Program-made: the position numbers and the translations under genes
In this document: piece after piece, positions 39,211 through 48,914 of the stretch
How positions within the stretch are numbered: position 1 is the first letter of the stretch
Layout: every line of letters begins with the position of its first letter
Notes under the pieces: model-generated
Databases searched by the model: none
What the model saw: the letters and a program-made list of their open reading frames with translations, nothing else
Told to the model about the DNA's origin: nothing
From: an uncultured Curvibacter sp.
GTDB lineage: Bacteria > Pseudomonadota > Gammaproteobacteria > Burkholderiales > Burkholderiaceae_C
Assembly (NCBI GenBank): GCA_903828535.1
Contig: CAIKMN010000036.1
Location: 1 to 64,000 of the forward strand
Direction: 5' to 3'
Length of the DNA: 64,000 nucleotides

Positions 39211-41625
39211 TCAGTCGTAATCGCCAAAGCGACTGGGTTGCAAGGTTTGCTCCCGCAAAGGCTGGTAGCGCTGAACATTGGAGCGCAGGCTTTGCAGGGG
39301 ATTGGGTCCTAGACGGGAAAATCCAACAAGCTCCAATTGAAACATAATTTGGGTGTTGGACGAGATGAGCGAGCTGTTCAGCCTTTCCACCACGATGCGG
39401 CCCAACCAGCAATCCGCATCGTATTCAAAACCGACCAAGGTGTTGACCAAGGCCTTGTTGATCATGTCAAAGTTCAAGCGGCCCACGCTGTACCAACGGT
39501 TGGGCCCCAGCCCCGCGCCGGCCCCTTGATCGGCCCCCTTGTCGCCCCACAGATCATTCAGTGGCCATTGCCAACTGACATCCACTTGTTGGGCGTTGTT
39601 GCGGTCAAATAAATAGCCGCCATTGATGACGCGGTAGTTGCTGGGCGAGTAGCGGCCAAAGGCTGAATAGCTGGTGGTTTTGTGGCTGGCGCTGTTGTAA
39701 GCCAGATTGGCGTTTGTCGACCAACTGGACGACCAATTCAGCGATCCCCCCACAAACAAGTTGTTGACACCGGCCTTTTCTGCCGAACCGCCCGGCAGAT
39801 AAACCGCTTGTGGGCTCAACAAGGTGCGTTCGGCCAGGCCAACTTGGGCCAATTGGCTGCCGTTGTTCGGGTCCAAAATGCGGCTGATGGCGCCCAACGT
39901 CAGTTGGTGGCTGCTGGAGATTCGGTCATTGCCGACAAACTCATTTTCAGAAAATGCACTCTCAAAGGTGAAGAGGTTGAGCGCAGAATCGTAATTGGGC
40001 AAACCGTTTTGGCTTCGGTACGGGGTGTTGACGAAAAAGGCCCGGGGCTCCAACGTTTGTTGGTAGCTTTGCCCAAAAAACTGGGCCTCGCGCTCAAACA
40101 CCAAGCCACTGTCCAAGCTGAAGGTTGGCATATTCCAAGCGGCTTGGGTGGTGCCATTGGGCAGGGGGTTGTCAAAGTTGTAAGTGGTGCTGCGCCAAGA
40201 GAATTTTGGCGTCATGAAGCCCCCCGGAATGGACCAAGTTTTGGCAATCTGGCCCATCGCATAGTCACGGGTCGCATTGACTTGTTTGGTCAGCAATGGG
40301 TCGGCGACAAAGTGGGTTTGGTTCAAGTCAAGTTGGACATCAAATCCAGCCCAACTCTGCTTCTGATACCGGCCCGAGAGCTCCGGATTTTTGTTGTAGG
40401 GCGGGATGATGACCGAGGTCACTTCTTGCTGAACTTGCCAACTCAAGCTGCGAAACTGCGCTGAAAAATCCCCTTTTTGCCAAGACAGGGCGAAGTCATC
40501 TGGCAAAGTACGTTGGACCAAGGTGCCGTTGGGGTGGGTGGTATTGGCCCAATAGTTGTTGTCGCTCACGCGGTTAAGGTTCATGTTCACCCCCAACTGG
40601 CCGATGCCGTCGAGGCCACTGTCCCAGAAGCCATTGTGTTGCCAACTCAAGCCCCAGCGTTGGCGTTTTTCAAGCGCATCATGGGGCATCAAGTCATAGA
40701 AAAGCTGGCCTCGGTAATCCGTCTCCAGATAGCGGAATTCGCTGCCGATGTCGAGGCCCCGTTTGATCATGTAGCCCGGCTCCAGCGTCAAGTCTCGGTT
40801 GGGCGCCAGGTTCAAATAATAGGGTTGTATCCATCCCAGACCGTCTCGGGTTGAGGTCACGAGCGTCGGGGGCAGCAAGCCGCTGCGACGCGTGTCGTTG
40901 AGCGGAAAACTCATCGAACTCGCACTCATCAAGGGCACCCCGTAGAAGGTCAGTTGGGCATGATCGGCTGTGCCCACATTGTTGTCTTCATCAATGTAAA
41001 GGCTGTCAGCGGTGAGCAGCCACTCGGGCATCCAGTCGGGGCCAATGCGTCGGCGGCAAGTGCTGTAGGTGCCGTTCTGAAGAATCAAATTATTTTGATC
41101 CAAAAAGTCAGCGCGACTGCCTTCGCCGTGCGCTTTGTTGCGCAGCAAGTCAAAAGTGGGGTGGGTGACAAAACCTTCAAAGGCGTCGACCGATAACTGC
41201 AGGGCGTCGCCGCGGTATACCGAGCCAGAACGGTTCAAATAAATCTGCCCCTTGGCCCGGGCTTCATCGGTGGGTGCAAAGTAGTCGAAATAATCGGCAC
41301 GAATGACGGTGTCGGCGTGGCGAAGTTCTGCATGACCGTCGACCTCGGTGAGTAAGTCGTTTTGAGAACTGATGCGGTCACCCGTGATAAATTGAGGCCG
41401 CTCTGCACGCCATGCCGGGGCCAGAACTTCTTGTAATTGGGGGGTGGTTTGGAGCGTTAATCCCGCATTAGAGGCTTGCGCCATGACGCCGTTGTGAACG
41501 CTCAAGGCCATGAACAGCGTGATGGACACGCTTTGGAAGCGCGCCAGCAAACCACTGAGTTCAAACTTCCAAGGGATCCAACGGGCGGGCATGAGGGGGA
41601 CGGGTTTTAAAATCGAATTATCCAT
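39211..41625 (-). CDS. lptD: LPS-assembly protein LptD
   Basis: 804 residues. Signal-like region ARFQSVSITLFMALSVHNGV with cleavage near AQA-S, an N-terminal OstA/LptA-like domain (GDRISSQNDLLTEVDGHAEL to GQIYLNRSGSVYRGDALQL), and a C-terminal beta-barrel ending NPLQSLRSNVQRYQPLRE. It inserts lipopolysaccharide into the outer leaflet with LptE. The start at 41625 gives a somewhat long signal; ATG 41592 is an alternative. With 41625, its start codon overlaps that of the divergent amgK, leaving no intergenic DNA. It is first gene of lptD-surA-rsmA. Confidence 0.95.
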   Translation of the reverse strand: MDNSILKPVPLMPARWIPWKFELSGLLARFQSVSITLFMALSVHNGVMAQASNAGLTLQTTPQLQEVLAPAWRAERPQFITGDRISSQNDLLTEVDGHAELRHADTVIRADYFDYFAPTDEARAKGQIYLNRSGSVYRGDALQLSVDAFEGFVTHPTFDLLRNKAHGEGSRADFLDQNNLILQNGTYSTCRRRIGPDWMPEWLLTADSLYIDEDNNVGTADHAQLTFYGVPLMSASSMSFPLNDTRRSGLLPPTLVTSTRDGLGWIQPYYLNLAPNRDLTLEPGYMIKRGLDIGSEFRYLETDYRGQLFYDLMPHDALEKRQRWGLSWQHNGFWDSGLDGIGQLGVNMNLNRVSDNNYWANTTHPNGTLVQRTLPDDFALSWQKGDFSAQFRSLSWQVQQEVTSVIIPPYNKNPELSGRYQKQSWAGFDVQLDLNQTHFVADPLLTKQVNATRDYAMGQIAKTWSIPGGFMTPKFSWRSTTYNFDNPLPNGTTQAAWNMPTFSLDSGLVFEREAQFFGQSYQQTLEPRAFFVNTPYRSQNGLPNYDSALNLFTFESAFSENEFVGNDRISSSHQLTLGAISRILDPNNGSQLAQVGLAERTLLSPQAVYLPGGSAEKAGVNNLFVGGSLNWSSSWSTNANLAYNSASHKTTSYSAFGRYSPSNYRVINGGYLFDRNNAQQVDVSWQWPLNDLWGDKGADQGAGAGLGPNRWYSVGRLNFDMINKALVNTLVGFEYDADCWLGRIVVERLNSSLISSNTQIMFQLELVGFSRLGPNPLQSLRSNVQRYQPLREQTLQPSRFGDYD

Positions 41626-42841
41626 GACTCAGCCCCACCCGCCGCAACGCCCTATGTCCCTCTTACCTAACACCTCTTCTGCGGCCGGTACTGGCGAACA
41701 GCTTGTCAGACAAACGGCGCTTGCGGCTTGGGTTCAGAACTTGGCCGCCGCTCAAGGTTTGGTGCCCGCCAGTTTGGTCATCGCCTCTGCAGACGCCAGC
41801 TTCAGGCGCTATTGGCGCATCACCACGGTGACGGGCCAGACCCGCATCATCATGGACGCGCCGCCCGATAAAGAAAATTGTGCGCCTTTTGTCCACGTGG
41901 CTCAATTGATGGCCGACGCTGGCTTGAACGCCCCTGAGGTGTTGGCCTGGGATGAGCCCCAAGGCTTCATGTTGCTGACCGATTTGGGCACGCACACCCT
42001 GATGACGGCTTTTGAGCAGGCCACGCCTGGCCTCGCGGAGCAAGACGCTGCGGGCGATGCGGGCGTTGCAAGCGACGCACAGACCTTTTTTCCCAGAGCC
42101 GCCAGCCCCGCTGATTTGGCTTATTTTTCCGAAGCCACCGACCTTCTGATTCAATGGCAATTGGCCACCCGTCCCAACGAATTGCCGCCTTATGACGAGG
42201 CCCTGCTGCGACGTGAATTGGCATTGTTTCCGGATTGGTATGTTGGCGCCTACCGCCAATACAGCTTAACGCCCAGCCAACAAGGCGTGCTCGACGCTGC
42301 CTTTGGCCAAATTGTGGCACACAACTTGGCCGCGCCTTCCGTTTATGTGCACCGCGATTTCATGGCCCGTAACTTGATGTTGCCCCCCACAGCCCGATCC
42401 CCCTCACAGGGTCGTGGCCGCTTGGGTGTGCTTGATTTTCAAGACGCCGTTTATGGCCCGATGACCTACGACATCGCAAGCCTGATGCGCGACGCCTTCA
42501 TCACGTGGGAAGAGCCTTATGTCTTGGACGTCACCGTGCGTTACTGGGAAAAAGCGCGCCAAGTGGGCTTGATGGATTTTGAAGACTGGCACAGCGACTT
42601 TGGCGCGTTTTACCGCAGCGTCGAGTGGATGGGGCTGCAACGCCATTTGAAAGTCGCGGGCATCTTTGCGCGCCTGACGCTCCGGGATGGCAAACCCCGT
42701 TATTTGGCCGACACGCCGCGCTTCATTCAATACATTCGCGAAACCTGCAACCGCTACCGGGCCTTGGGGCCTTTGCTCAAATTGATCGACGAAATTGAGA
42801 ACATCCCCACCGCCATGGGCTATGCCTTTGGTCGGATTTGA
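41624..42841 (+). CDS. amgK: anomeric MurNAc/GlcNAc kinase AmgK-like aminoglycoside phosphotransferase
   Basis: 405 residues from ATG 41624; ATG 41654 is an alternative. APH-type kinase fold: SADASFRRYWRITTVTGQTR, the hinge PQGFMLLTDLGTHTL, catalytic VYVHRDFMARNLML (HxD), and metal-binding LGVLDFQDAVYGPMTYDIAS. The family AmgK phosphorylates the anomeric OH of MurNAc for recycling to UDP-MurNAc with MurU. Its place divergent from lptD matches Pseudomonas, but there murU is adjacent, whereas here it is about 10 kb away. It is followed by rsmE after six bases. Confidence 0.85.
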   Translation: MTQPHPPQRPMSLLPNTSSAAGTGEQLVRQTALAAWVQNLAAAQGLVPASLVIASADASFRRYWRITTVTGQTRIIMDAPPDKENCAPFVHVAQLMADAGLNAPEVLAWDEPQGFMLLTDLGTHTLMTAFEQATPGLAEQDAAGDAGVASDAQTFFPRAASPADLAYFSEATDLLIQWQLATRPNELPPYDEALLRRELALFPDWYVGAYRQYSLTPSQQGVLDAAFGQIVAHNLAAPSVYVHRDFMARNLMLPPTARSPSQGRGRLGVLDFQDAVYGPMTYDIASLMRDAFITWEEPYVLDVTVRYWEKARQVGLMDFEDWHSDFGAFYRSVEWMGLQRHLKVAGIFARLTLRDGKPRYLADTPRFIQYIRETCNRYRALGPLLKLIDEIENIPTAMGYAFGRI

Positions 42842-42847
42842 AGCGAG

Positions 42848-43636
42848 ATGCCGCGTTTTTATTGCCCAACCCCTTTGAGCGCCGGTCAAGCGCTGATGTT
42901 GCCTGCTGGCACGGCGCGCCATGTGCAGGTCCTGCGCTCGCAGCCGGGCGACGTGATTACCTTATTCAACGGAAAGGGGGGTGAGCACGCGGCAACGGTC
43001 ACCGCCATGGGGCGCTCAGACGTGAGCGTTGAGGTGGGGGCGCATTTGGCCGTTGAGCGCGAGTTGCCCATCGAGGTGCACCTTTGGGTGGTAATGCCCG
43101 CCAACGACCGGATGGATTGGCTGGTTGAAAAAGCCGCTGAGTTGGGCGCTGCTTCTGTGCAGCCGCTCATGAGCGCCCACAGCGTGCTGCGTTTAAAGGC
43201 CGAGCGCGCCGAGAAGAAACGCGAACACTGGCAAGCCGTGGCGGTCGGCGCGTCTGAGCAATGTGGCCGCAACCGGGTCATGCACATTGCCCCTGTGTTG
43301 GCGTTAAGCACGGCCTTGGAGAATCTGGTCCCGCGAACTGCTTCGCCATCTCAAGCGGCCAAAGAGACCCGAGACGCCACAGACACCCGCTACCTCTTGA
43401 GTTTCCGCCCAGATTCGCTGGATTGGCGAGCGGCCTTGAAGCGGCCCGCTGAGGGGGGAACAGTTTCTTCAGGTTCTGTGCTGGTGCTGAATGGCCCCGA
43501 AGGCGGCTTGAATACGCAAGAGGAAGCCGCAGCGATCGAACAGGGCTTTGTGCCCTTGCAACTGGGGCCGCGAGTGCTTCGAGCTGAAACAGCGCCAATG
43601 GCCTTTTTGGCCATGCTGTCCATTCTGTCGATTTAG
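42848..43636 (+). CDS. rsmE: 16S rRNA m3U1498 methyltransferase RsmE
   Basis: 262 residues. An N-terminal PUA-like part (MPRFYCPTPLSAGQALMLPA, HVQVLRSQPGDVITLFNGKG) is followed by a SPOUT fold with MDWLVEKAAELGAASVQPLM, the knot motifs LNGPEGGLNTQEEAAAIEQG and LQLGPRVLRAETAPMAFLAM. It N3-methylates U1498 of 16S rRNA. A gap of six bases from amgK suggests co-transcription. Residues about 165-180 form a small insertion of Ser/Ala/Thr. Confidence 0.94.
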   Translation: MPRFYCPTPLSAGQALMLPAGTARHVQVLRSQPGDVITLFNGKGGEHAATVTAMGRSDVSVEVGAHLAVERELPIEVHLWVVMPANDRMDWLVEKAAELGAASVQPLMSAHSVLRLKAERAEKKREHWQAVAVGASEQCGRNRVMHIAPVLALSTALENLVPRTASPSQAAKETRDATDTRYLLSFRPDSLDWRAALKRPAEGGTVSSGSVLVLNGPEGGLNTQEEAAAIEQGFVPLQLGPRVLRAETAPMAFLAMLSILSI

Positions 43637-43697
43637 CAGTCCTCGCCAACCGCCGTTTAAATTTGTCTCCCTTGTTCTCCATATTTGAAAAGCCGCT

Positions 43698-44735
43698 ATG
43701 AACGCCCAAACTTTGACCCTGATTCGCCCCGACGACTGGCATGTCCATTTGCGTGATGGGGATGCTTTGAAAACCGTGGTGCCGCACACGGCGGTGTCGT
43801 TTGGTCGCGCCGTCGTCATGCCCAATTTGCGCCCGCCCATCACCACGGCAGCGCAAGCGGTGGCTTACCGTGAGCGCATCTTGGCGGTGGTGCCAACCGG
43901 CGTTTCCTTCGATCCGTTGATGACCCTATACCTCACCGACCAATTGCCGCCCGAAGAAATCCAACGTGCCAAAGCGGCCGGCGTGGTGGCCTGCAAGCTT
44001 TACCCTGCTGGGGCCACGACCAACAGCGATTCGGGTGTCACCGACATCCGTAAGATTTACCCCACTTTAGAGGCCATGCAGCGCGAGGGCCTGATGCTCT
44101 TGGTGCACGGTGAGGTGACGAACTCGGACATTGATTTGTTTGACCGCGAGGCGGTTTTTATAGACACCCAATTGATCCCCCTGCGTCGCGATTTCCCGGA
44201 GCTCAAAATCGTTTTCGAGCACATCACCACACGCGAAGCCGCCCACTATGTGCGGGACGCCGATCGGTTTGTCGGGGCCAGCATCACCGCCCACCACTTG
44301 CTTTACAACCGCAACGCCATTTTCTTGGGCGGTGTGCGGCCGCATTACTACTGCCTGCCGGTGTTGAAGCGCGAAACCCATCGGCAAGCTTTGATGGAGG
44401 TCGCCACGCAAGGCCCCTCCCGCTTTTTCTTGGGCACCGACAGCGCGCCACATGCGGCGCATCTGAAAGAGCACGCCAGTGGTTGCGCTGGCTGCTACAC
44501 CGCACACGCGGCCATCGAGATGTACGCGGAAGCGTTTGACTCGGTCGGGGCCTTGGACCAACTCGAGGCCTTTGCCAGTCTCAATGGCGCTGATTTTTAT
44601 GGCTTGCCGCGCAACACAAGTCGCGTTACCTTGCAGCGCCAAAGCTGGACACCGCCCGCGCAATTTGCGTTTGGTGATGGCCAGCTAAAACCTTTGCGCT
44701 CCGGTGAGGCTTTGCCTTGGCAGCTGTTGCCTTGA
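43698..44735 (+). CDS. pyrC: dihydroorotase
   Basis: 345 residues, class II dihydroorotase length. Metal-binding HxH in [18 protein letters not shown], carboxylated Lys in [18 protein letters not shown], His in LLVHGEVT and [11 protein letters not shown], and Asp in [19 protein letters not shown]. It cyclises carbamoyl-aspartate to dihydroorotate in pyrimidine synthesis. It starts 61 bases after rsmE and is convergent with the flavoprotein gene downstream. Confidence 0.97.
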   Translation: MNAQTLTLIRPDDWHVHLRDGDALKTVVPHTAVSFGRAVVMPNLRPPITTAAQAVAYRERILAVVPTGVSFDPLMTLYLTDQLPPEEIQRAKAAGVVACKLYPAGATTNSDSGVTDIRKIYPTLEAMQREGLMLLVHGEVTNSDIDLFDREAVFIDTQLIPLRRDFPELKIVFEHITTREAAHYVRDADRFVGASITAHHLLYNRNAIFLGGVRPHYYCLPVLKRETHRQALMEVATQGPSRFFLGTDSAPHAAHLKEHASGCAGCYTAHAAIEMYAEAFDSVGALDQLEAFASLNGADFYGLPRNTSRVTLQRQSWTPPAQFAFGDGQLKPLRSGEALPWQLLP

Positions 44736-44771
44736 GGCGGTGTCCTTGGGTAGACTCATGACGCGTCAGCG

Positions 44772-46628
44772 TCAGTAACCGCCTGAGGAGTTGCGGCCCC
44801 TGGCGTCAGGGGGCTGCGGTAAGCCCAACAGGGCGCGGGCCACGGCTTCGCCGACCTTGATGCCGTCGACCCCCGCCGACAAAATGCCGCCGGCATAGCT
44901 CGCGCCTTCACCGGCTGGAAACAGCCCCCAAGTGTTCAGACTTTGGAAGTCATCGCCACGAGACATCTTCAGCGGCGATGAGGTGCGCGTTTCGGTCCCT
45001 GTTAAAACGGCGTCGGGCAGGTCAAAGCCTTTGATTTTTTTGCCAAAAGCAGGCAAGGCCTCGCGCATGGCCTGAATGGCGAAATCGGGCAAAGCGGTCG
45101 ACAAATCGCCCAACTGCACGCCCGGTTGGTATGAAGGCTCTACCGAGCCCAAAGCGGTGGAAGGGCGACCCGCCACAAAGTCGCCCAACAATTGGCCGGG
45201 GGCTGAATAGTTACTGCCCCCGAGTACATAGGCTTTTGATTCAAGTTGTCGCTGCAAGACCAAGCCCGACAGGGGGTGCGGCCGCGTCCGGTCTTGATCC
45301 TCTGACACGGGTTCACCCAAGGCCCACTCGAACGCGGCGGCGTCGGTCGTCGGCTGGGGGTAATCGCTGGGGTCGATGCCGACCACGATGCCGGCGTTGG
45401 CATTTCGTTCGTTGCGCGAATACTGGCTCATGCCATTGGTGACCACGCGCTCGGGCTCAGAAGTCGCGGCGACCACGGTGCCGCCCGGGCACATGCAAAA
45501 GCTGTACACCGCACGCCCATTTTGGGCGTGGTGCACCAACTTGTAATCGGCCGCCCCCAGCAAGGGGTTACCGGCGTGACGTCCCCAACGTGCGCGGTCA
45601 ATCAGGCCTTGCGGGTGCTCAATGCGGAAACCCACTGAGAACGGCTTGGCTTCCATGTAGACCCCGAGTCGATGCAGCAACGCAAAGGTGTCGCGTGAAC
45701 TGTGGCCCAGCGCCAAAACCACTTGTTGGGTCGGCAAGGTGTAGGTCTGGCCGCTCACCAGATCGAGGATTTCCAAGCCTTGAACCTTTTGGGTTCGAGC
45801 CGAGCGCTGAGGGGCGCCATTGCGCCCCGCCCCTGATGAATCGAGCGGCTCCAACTCAATGCCCACCAGCCGCTGCTGAAAGCGAATTTCACCGCCCAAG
45901 GCGATGATTTGCTCCCGCAAATGCTCCACCACCTTGACCAATTTGAAAGTGCCAATGTGGGGATGCGCCGCAAACAATATTTCTTCAGGCGCGCCCGCTT
46001 TGACGAACTCTTCCATGACCTTGCGGCCCAAAAAACGCGGGTCTTTAATTTGGCTGTACAACTTGCCGTCTGAAAAAGTGCCCGCCCCGCCTTCACCAAA
46101 TTGCACGTTGGATTCGGGATGTAGGACGCGTTTTCTCCACAAGCCCCAAGTGTCTTTGGTGCGTTCGCGCACGGTTTTCCCGCGTTCGATGACGATGGGT
46201 TTAAGGCCCATTTGCGCCAACACCAAGGCCGAAAAAATGCCACAAGGACCAAAACCGATGACGACCGGGCGGTCTTGTCCCAAGGTATTTGACGACGAGT
46301 TTACCAATGGGCTCGGCGGCACCCAAGCCATTGAAGGCGTAGTTTGCACGTGCAACGGGGCCTTTTTTTGACCGGTGGCCAAGGCTTCTGCCTCCAACTC
46401 GGACGAAGCTTTGGAGGGCGACGCCAACGCCACATCCACAATGTAAACCGCTTGCAAATCCGCTTTGCGGGCGTCAAAACTGCGTTTGAAAACGGTGAGT
46501 TCTGCAATGTCACTGACATCGACCCCCAACAACGGAGCCGCCTGAGCGCGCAATGCCTCGATGGGGTGTTGCAAAGGGTCCAGCGGCAATGCACCCAAGC
46601 CCAGCTTGAGTTCAGACAAACGAATCAT
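44772..46628 (-). CDS. FAD-dependent dehydrogenase, COG2509 family
   Basis: 618 residues. An N-terminal region of about 110 residues (RKADLQAVYIVDVAL) is followed by the dinucleotide-binding RPVVIGFGPCGIFSALVLAQ and the FAD/Rossmann motifs LKPIVIERGKTVRERT. NVQFGEGGAGTFSDGKLYSQ, VVLALGHSSRDTFALLHRLG, SFCMCPGGTVVAATSEPERV and the closing FPAGEGASYAGGILSAGVDG are further family hallmarks. The reaction of this widespread flavoprotein family is not established. It starts nine bases downstream of cysK on the same strand, so it is probably co-transcribed with cysteine synthase; that link is the only functional hint. Confidence 0.85.
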   Translation of the reverse strand: MIRLSELKLGLGALPLDPLQHPIEALRAQAAPLLGVDVSDIAELTVFKRSFDARKADLQAVYIVDVALASPSKASSELEAEALATGQKKAPLHVQTTPSMAWVPPSPLVNSSSNTLGQDRPVVIGFGPCGIFSALVLAQMGLKPIVIERGKTVRERTKDTWGLWRKRVLHPESNVQFGEGGAGTFSDGKLYSQIKDPRFLGRKVMEEFVKAGAPEEILFAAHPHIGTFKLVKVVEHLREQIIALGGEIRFQQRLVGIELEPLDSSGAGRNGAPQRSARTQKVQGLEILDLVSGQTYTLPTQQVVLALGHSSRDTFALLHRLGVYMEAKPFSVGFRIEHPQGLIDRARWGRHAGNPLLGAADYKLVHHAQNGRAVYSFCMCPGGTVVAATSEPERVVTNGMSQYSRNERNANAGIVVGIDPSDYPQPTTDAAAFEWALGEPVSEDQDRTRPHPLSGLVLQRQLESKAYVLGGSNYSAPGQLLGDFVAGRPSTALGSVEPSYQPGVQLGDLSTALPDFAIQAMREALPAFGKKIKGFDLPDAVLTGTETRTSSPLKMSRGDDFQSLNTWGLFPAGEGASYAGGILSAGVDGIKVGEAVARALLGLPQPPDARGRNSSGGY

Positions 46629-46637
46629 TCAGCGGAC

Positions 46638-47552
46638 TCAGGGCAGGAAGCCTTCGACCGAGAAGTAACGCTCGCCGGTGTCGTAGTTAAAGCCCAAGAC
46701 TTTGGCGCCCGCGGGCAGTTCAGGGAGTTTTTGGGCAATGGCCGCCAAGGTGGCGCCGGAGGAAATGCCGACCAACATGCCTTCTTCTCGGGCGCTGCGG
46801 CGGGCCATTTCACGGGCCGCTTCGGCGTCGACTTGGATCACGCCGTCAAGCAAGGTCGTGTCCAGGTTTTTCGGGATGAAGCCGGCGCCAATGCCTTGAA
46901 TCGGGTGGGGGGCTGGCGAACCGCCCGAGATCACGGGCGAAGCGGTCGGCTCCACGGCAAAGACTTTGAGTTGAGGGAATTTGGCTTTCAGCACTTTGGC
47001 CACGCCGGTCAAATGGCCGCCCGTCCCGACGCCGGTGATGAGGGCGTCCAAGCCTTCGGGGAAGTCGGCCAAAATTTCTTCTGCCGTGGTGCGCACGTGG
47101 ACGTCGATGTTGGCAGGATTTTCAAACTGCTGTGGAATCCAGGCGCCTGGCGTTTGTGCGGCCAGTTCTTCGGCGCGGGCGATGGCGCCCTTCATGCCCT
47201 TTTCGCGAGGCGTTAAATCAAAGCTGGCGCCGTAGGCCAGCATCAGGCGGCGGCGTTCAATCGACATGCTGTCGGGCATCACCAAAATCAGTTTGTAGCC
47301 CTTGACTGCAGCGACCATGGCCAAACCCACGCCGGTGTTGCCCGAGGTGGGTTCGATCAGGGTGCCGCCGGGTTTGAGCGCGCCCGATTTTTCGGCGGCC
47401 TCGACCATTGCCAAGGCGATGCGGTCTTTGATGGACCCCCCCGGGTTGCTGCGCTCAGACTTGATCCACACATTGGCATGGGGGCCAAACAACCGGTTGA
47501 TGTGCACATGCGGGGTGCGGCCGATGGTGTCAAGAATGCTGTTGGCTTTCAT
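46638..47552 (-). CDS. cysK: cysteine synthase A
   Basis: 304 residues. PLP-binding Lys in [17 protein letters not shown], the phosphate-cradle [39 protein letters not shown], the substrate loop [15 protein letters not shown] and the C-terminal Ser region GVGISSGA-like [14 protein letters not shown]. It makes L-cysteine from O-acetylserine and sulfide. AGGAGCC precedes the ATG at 47552. Downstream is the COG2509 flavoprotein gene. Confidence 0.96.
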   Translation of the reverse strand: MKANSILDTIGRTPHVHINRLFGPHANVWIKSERSNPGGSIKDRIALAMVEAAEKSGALKPGGTLIEPTSGNTGVGLAMVAAVKGYKLILVMPDSMSIERRRLMLAYGASFDLTPREKGMKGAIARAEELAAQTPGAWIPQQFENPANIDVHVRTTAEEILADFPEGLDALITGVGTGGHLTGVAKVLKAKFPQLKVFAVEPTASPVISGGSPAPHPIQGIGAGFIPKNLDTTLLDGVIQVDAEAAREMARRSAREEGMLVGISSGATLAAIAQKLPELPAGAKVLGFNYDTGERYFSVEGFLP

Positions 47553-47614
47553 GCGGGGCTCCTAAAAGTCTTTGTTGATTTGAGGGGGTCTTGAATGAAA
47601 CAAGGATAATCCAG

Positions 47615-47940
47615 AGTGTGAAGTTTGCCAGACTGCCGCTGGTGCCCAGCAGAAATGCCGCACTGGAGGAACGTCCGGACTGCACAGGGCAGCGTAGGAG
47701 TTAACCACTCTCCACCGTGAGGTGAGGATCAGAGCAACAGAGACGAGCCGATTCAGTTCGGGTGAAACGGGCAATCTCTACGCGCAGCAATACCAAGTAG
47801 GCACACGTTGACGGGGCCCCCGGAGTGTGCGGGTAGGTAGCATCGAGCCGTTCGGGTGACCGGCGGCCCAGAGTAATGGCAGTCACGCCTTGGCTTGCTA
47901 AGGCGCACAGAATCCGGCTTATCGGCAAACTTCACACTTT
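47615..47940 (+). ncRNA. rnpB: RNase P RNA, bacterial class A
   Basis: Catalytic RNA of RNase P, which trims the 5' ends of tRNAs. P1 is formed by AGTGTGAAGTTTGCC (47615-47629) and GGCAAACTTCACACT (47924-47938). The conserved CR-I block GAGGAACGTCCGGACTGCAC (P4 5' strand) is at about 47667-47686, ACAGAGACGAG at about 47738, and the CR-V block AAGGCGCACAGAATCCGGCT near 47900-47919. About 325 bases, the typical A-type size. Ends are approximate. It is on the plus strand, divergent from cysK and convergent with the MBL hydrolase gene. Confidence 0.95.
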
Positions 47941-47946
47941 TCTAGG

Positions 47947-47990
47947 CAGCCTTTACAGCCTTTACGGCCTTTACGGCCTACTCTAGGCCT
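47947..47990 (+). repeat. short tandem repeat after rnpB
   Basis: Three imperfect copies of a unit close to GCCTTTACGG, in about 44 bases flanked by two TCTAGGC copies. It lies between the rnpB 3' end and the MBL hydrolase stop; possibly part of the rnpB 3' processing or termination region. Confidence 0.6.
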
Positions 47991-48002
47991 TTTGACCCCT
48001 CC

Positions 48003-48914
48003 CTAAACCAAGCCATGTTCGCGAATACGCTGCACGTGGGCGAGCAAAGAGCGCAAGGCCAGCGGCCATAAGCCTGGCGGGGTGTCGTCGTAAGCCAGCG
48101 CCACCCACTCTTGGGGCTCCGCCTTCGGCAAGGCCCGCATGGCCGCGATGATTTTGGCCTCGCGTTTGAGGCGGTGGTTTTTCAAATGGGCGATGGCCGC
48201 ACGGGCCTGGTTCAGTACATGGCCATGAGCGGGCAAGATGAACGCAATGCCGTGCAACTCGCAAAGTGCGTCCAAGCGGTCCAGTGAGTCTAGGTAGTCA
48301 CCCATGTGGCCATCGGGGCCGTCGATGAGGGTGGTGCTGCCGTTCAAAATATGGTCGCCTGAAAACAGCACGCCGTCTTCAAGCAGGGCCAAGCAAACGT
48401 GGTTGGCCGCATGTCCAGGCGTGTGAATGGCCTTCAAACTGAAATGGTCGGCCAGAGTCAACACCTCGCCTTCAGCCAAGACGCGATCGGGCGCAAACTG
48501 GCTGTCGGGTCTTGAAGTGGGAGCGGAGGGCAGGCCCATGACGGCAGGCTTTGACGCTCCAGCTTGCTCACAAAGCGCTTGCAAGGGCCGCGCGCCGGGC
48601 GAGTGATCGGGGTGGGAGTGGGTGCAAATAATCCCTTGAATGTGGCCCTGGGTCACATCAAAAAGCCGTTGCTGATGGGCTGAATCTTGCGGTCCGGGAT
48701 CAATCACCCAAAAACCCACTTCGGTCGAGCCCACCACATAGCTGTTGGTACCGGGCCCGGTCATGACGCTCGGATTGGGCGCGGTCAAGCGCCAGAGGTT
48801 TTTTTGCAAAGCGACAGGGACTTCGCTCTGCCACTCGGCAGCAAGTTGACTGCTGGCGTGCGGATCTAGTGGCTGGAGGTCGGTGCTGCTCAAGAGCTGG
48901 CTGGGTCTGGGCAT
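48003..48914 (-). CDS. MBL-fold metallo-hydrolase, LACTB2-like
   Basis: 303 residues. The metallo-beta-lactamase fold shows [20 protein letters not shown], the metal motif [18 protein letters not shown] (HxHxDH), [20 protein letters not shown] and [16 protein letters not shown] with the third His and bridging Asp. A C-terminal winged-helix-like segment ([17 protein letters not shown]) is typical of the LACTB2 group. Some members are endoribonucleases, others thioesterase-like; the substrate here is unknown. It is convergent with rnpB and divergent from dapF. Confidence 0.85.
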   Translation of the reverse strand: MPRPSQLLSSTDLQPLDPHASSQLAAEWQSEVPVALQKNLWRLTAPNPSVMTGPGTNSYVVGSTEVGFWVIDPGPQDSAHQQRLFDVTQGHIQGIICTHSHPDHSPGARPLQALCEQAGASKPAVMGLPSAPTSRPDSQFAPDRVLAEGEVLTLADHFSLKAIHTPGHAANHVCLALLEDGVLFSGDHILNGSTTLIDGPDGHMGDYLDSLDRLDALCELHGIAFILPAHGHVLNQARAAIAHLKNHRLKREAKIIAAMRALPKAEPQEWVALAYDDTPPGLWPLALRSLLAHVQRIREHGLV

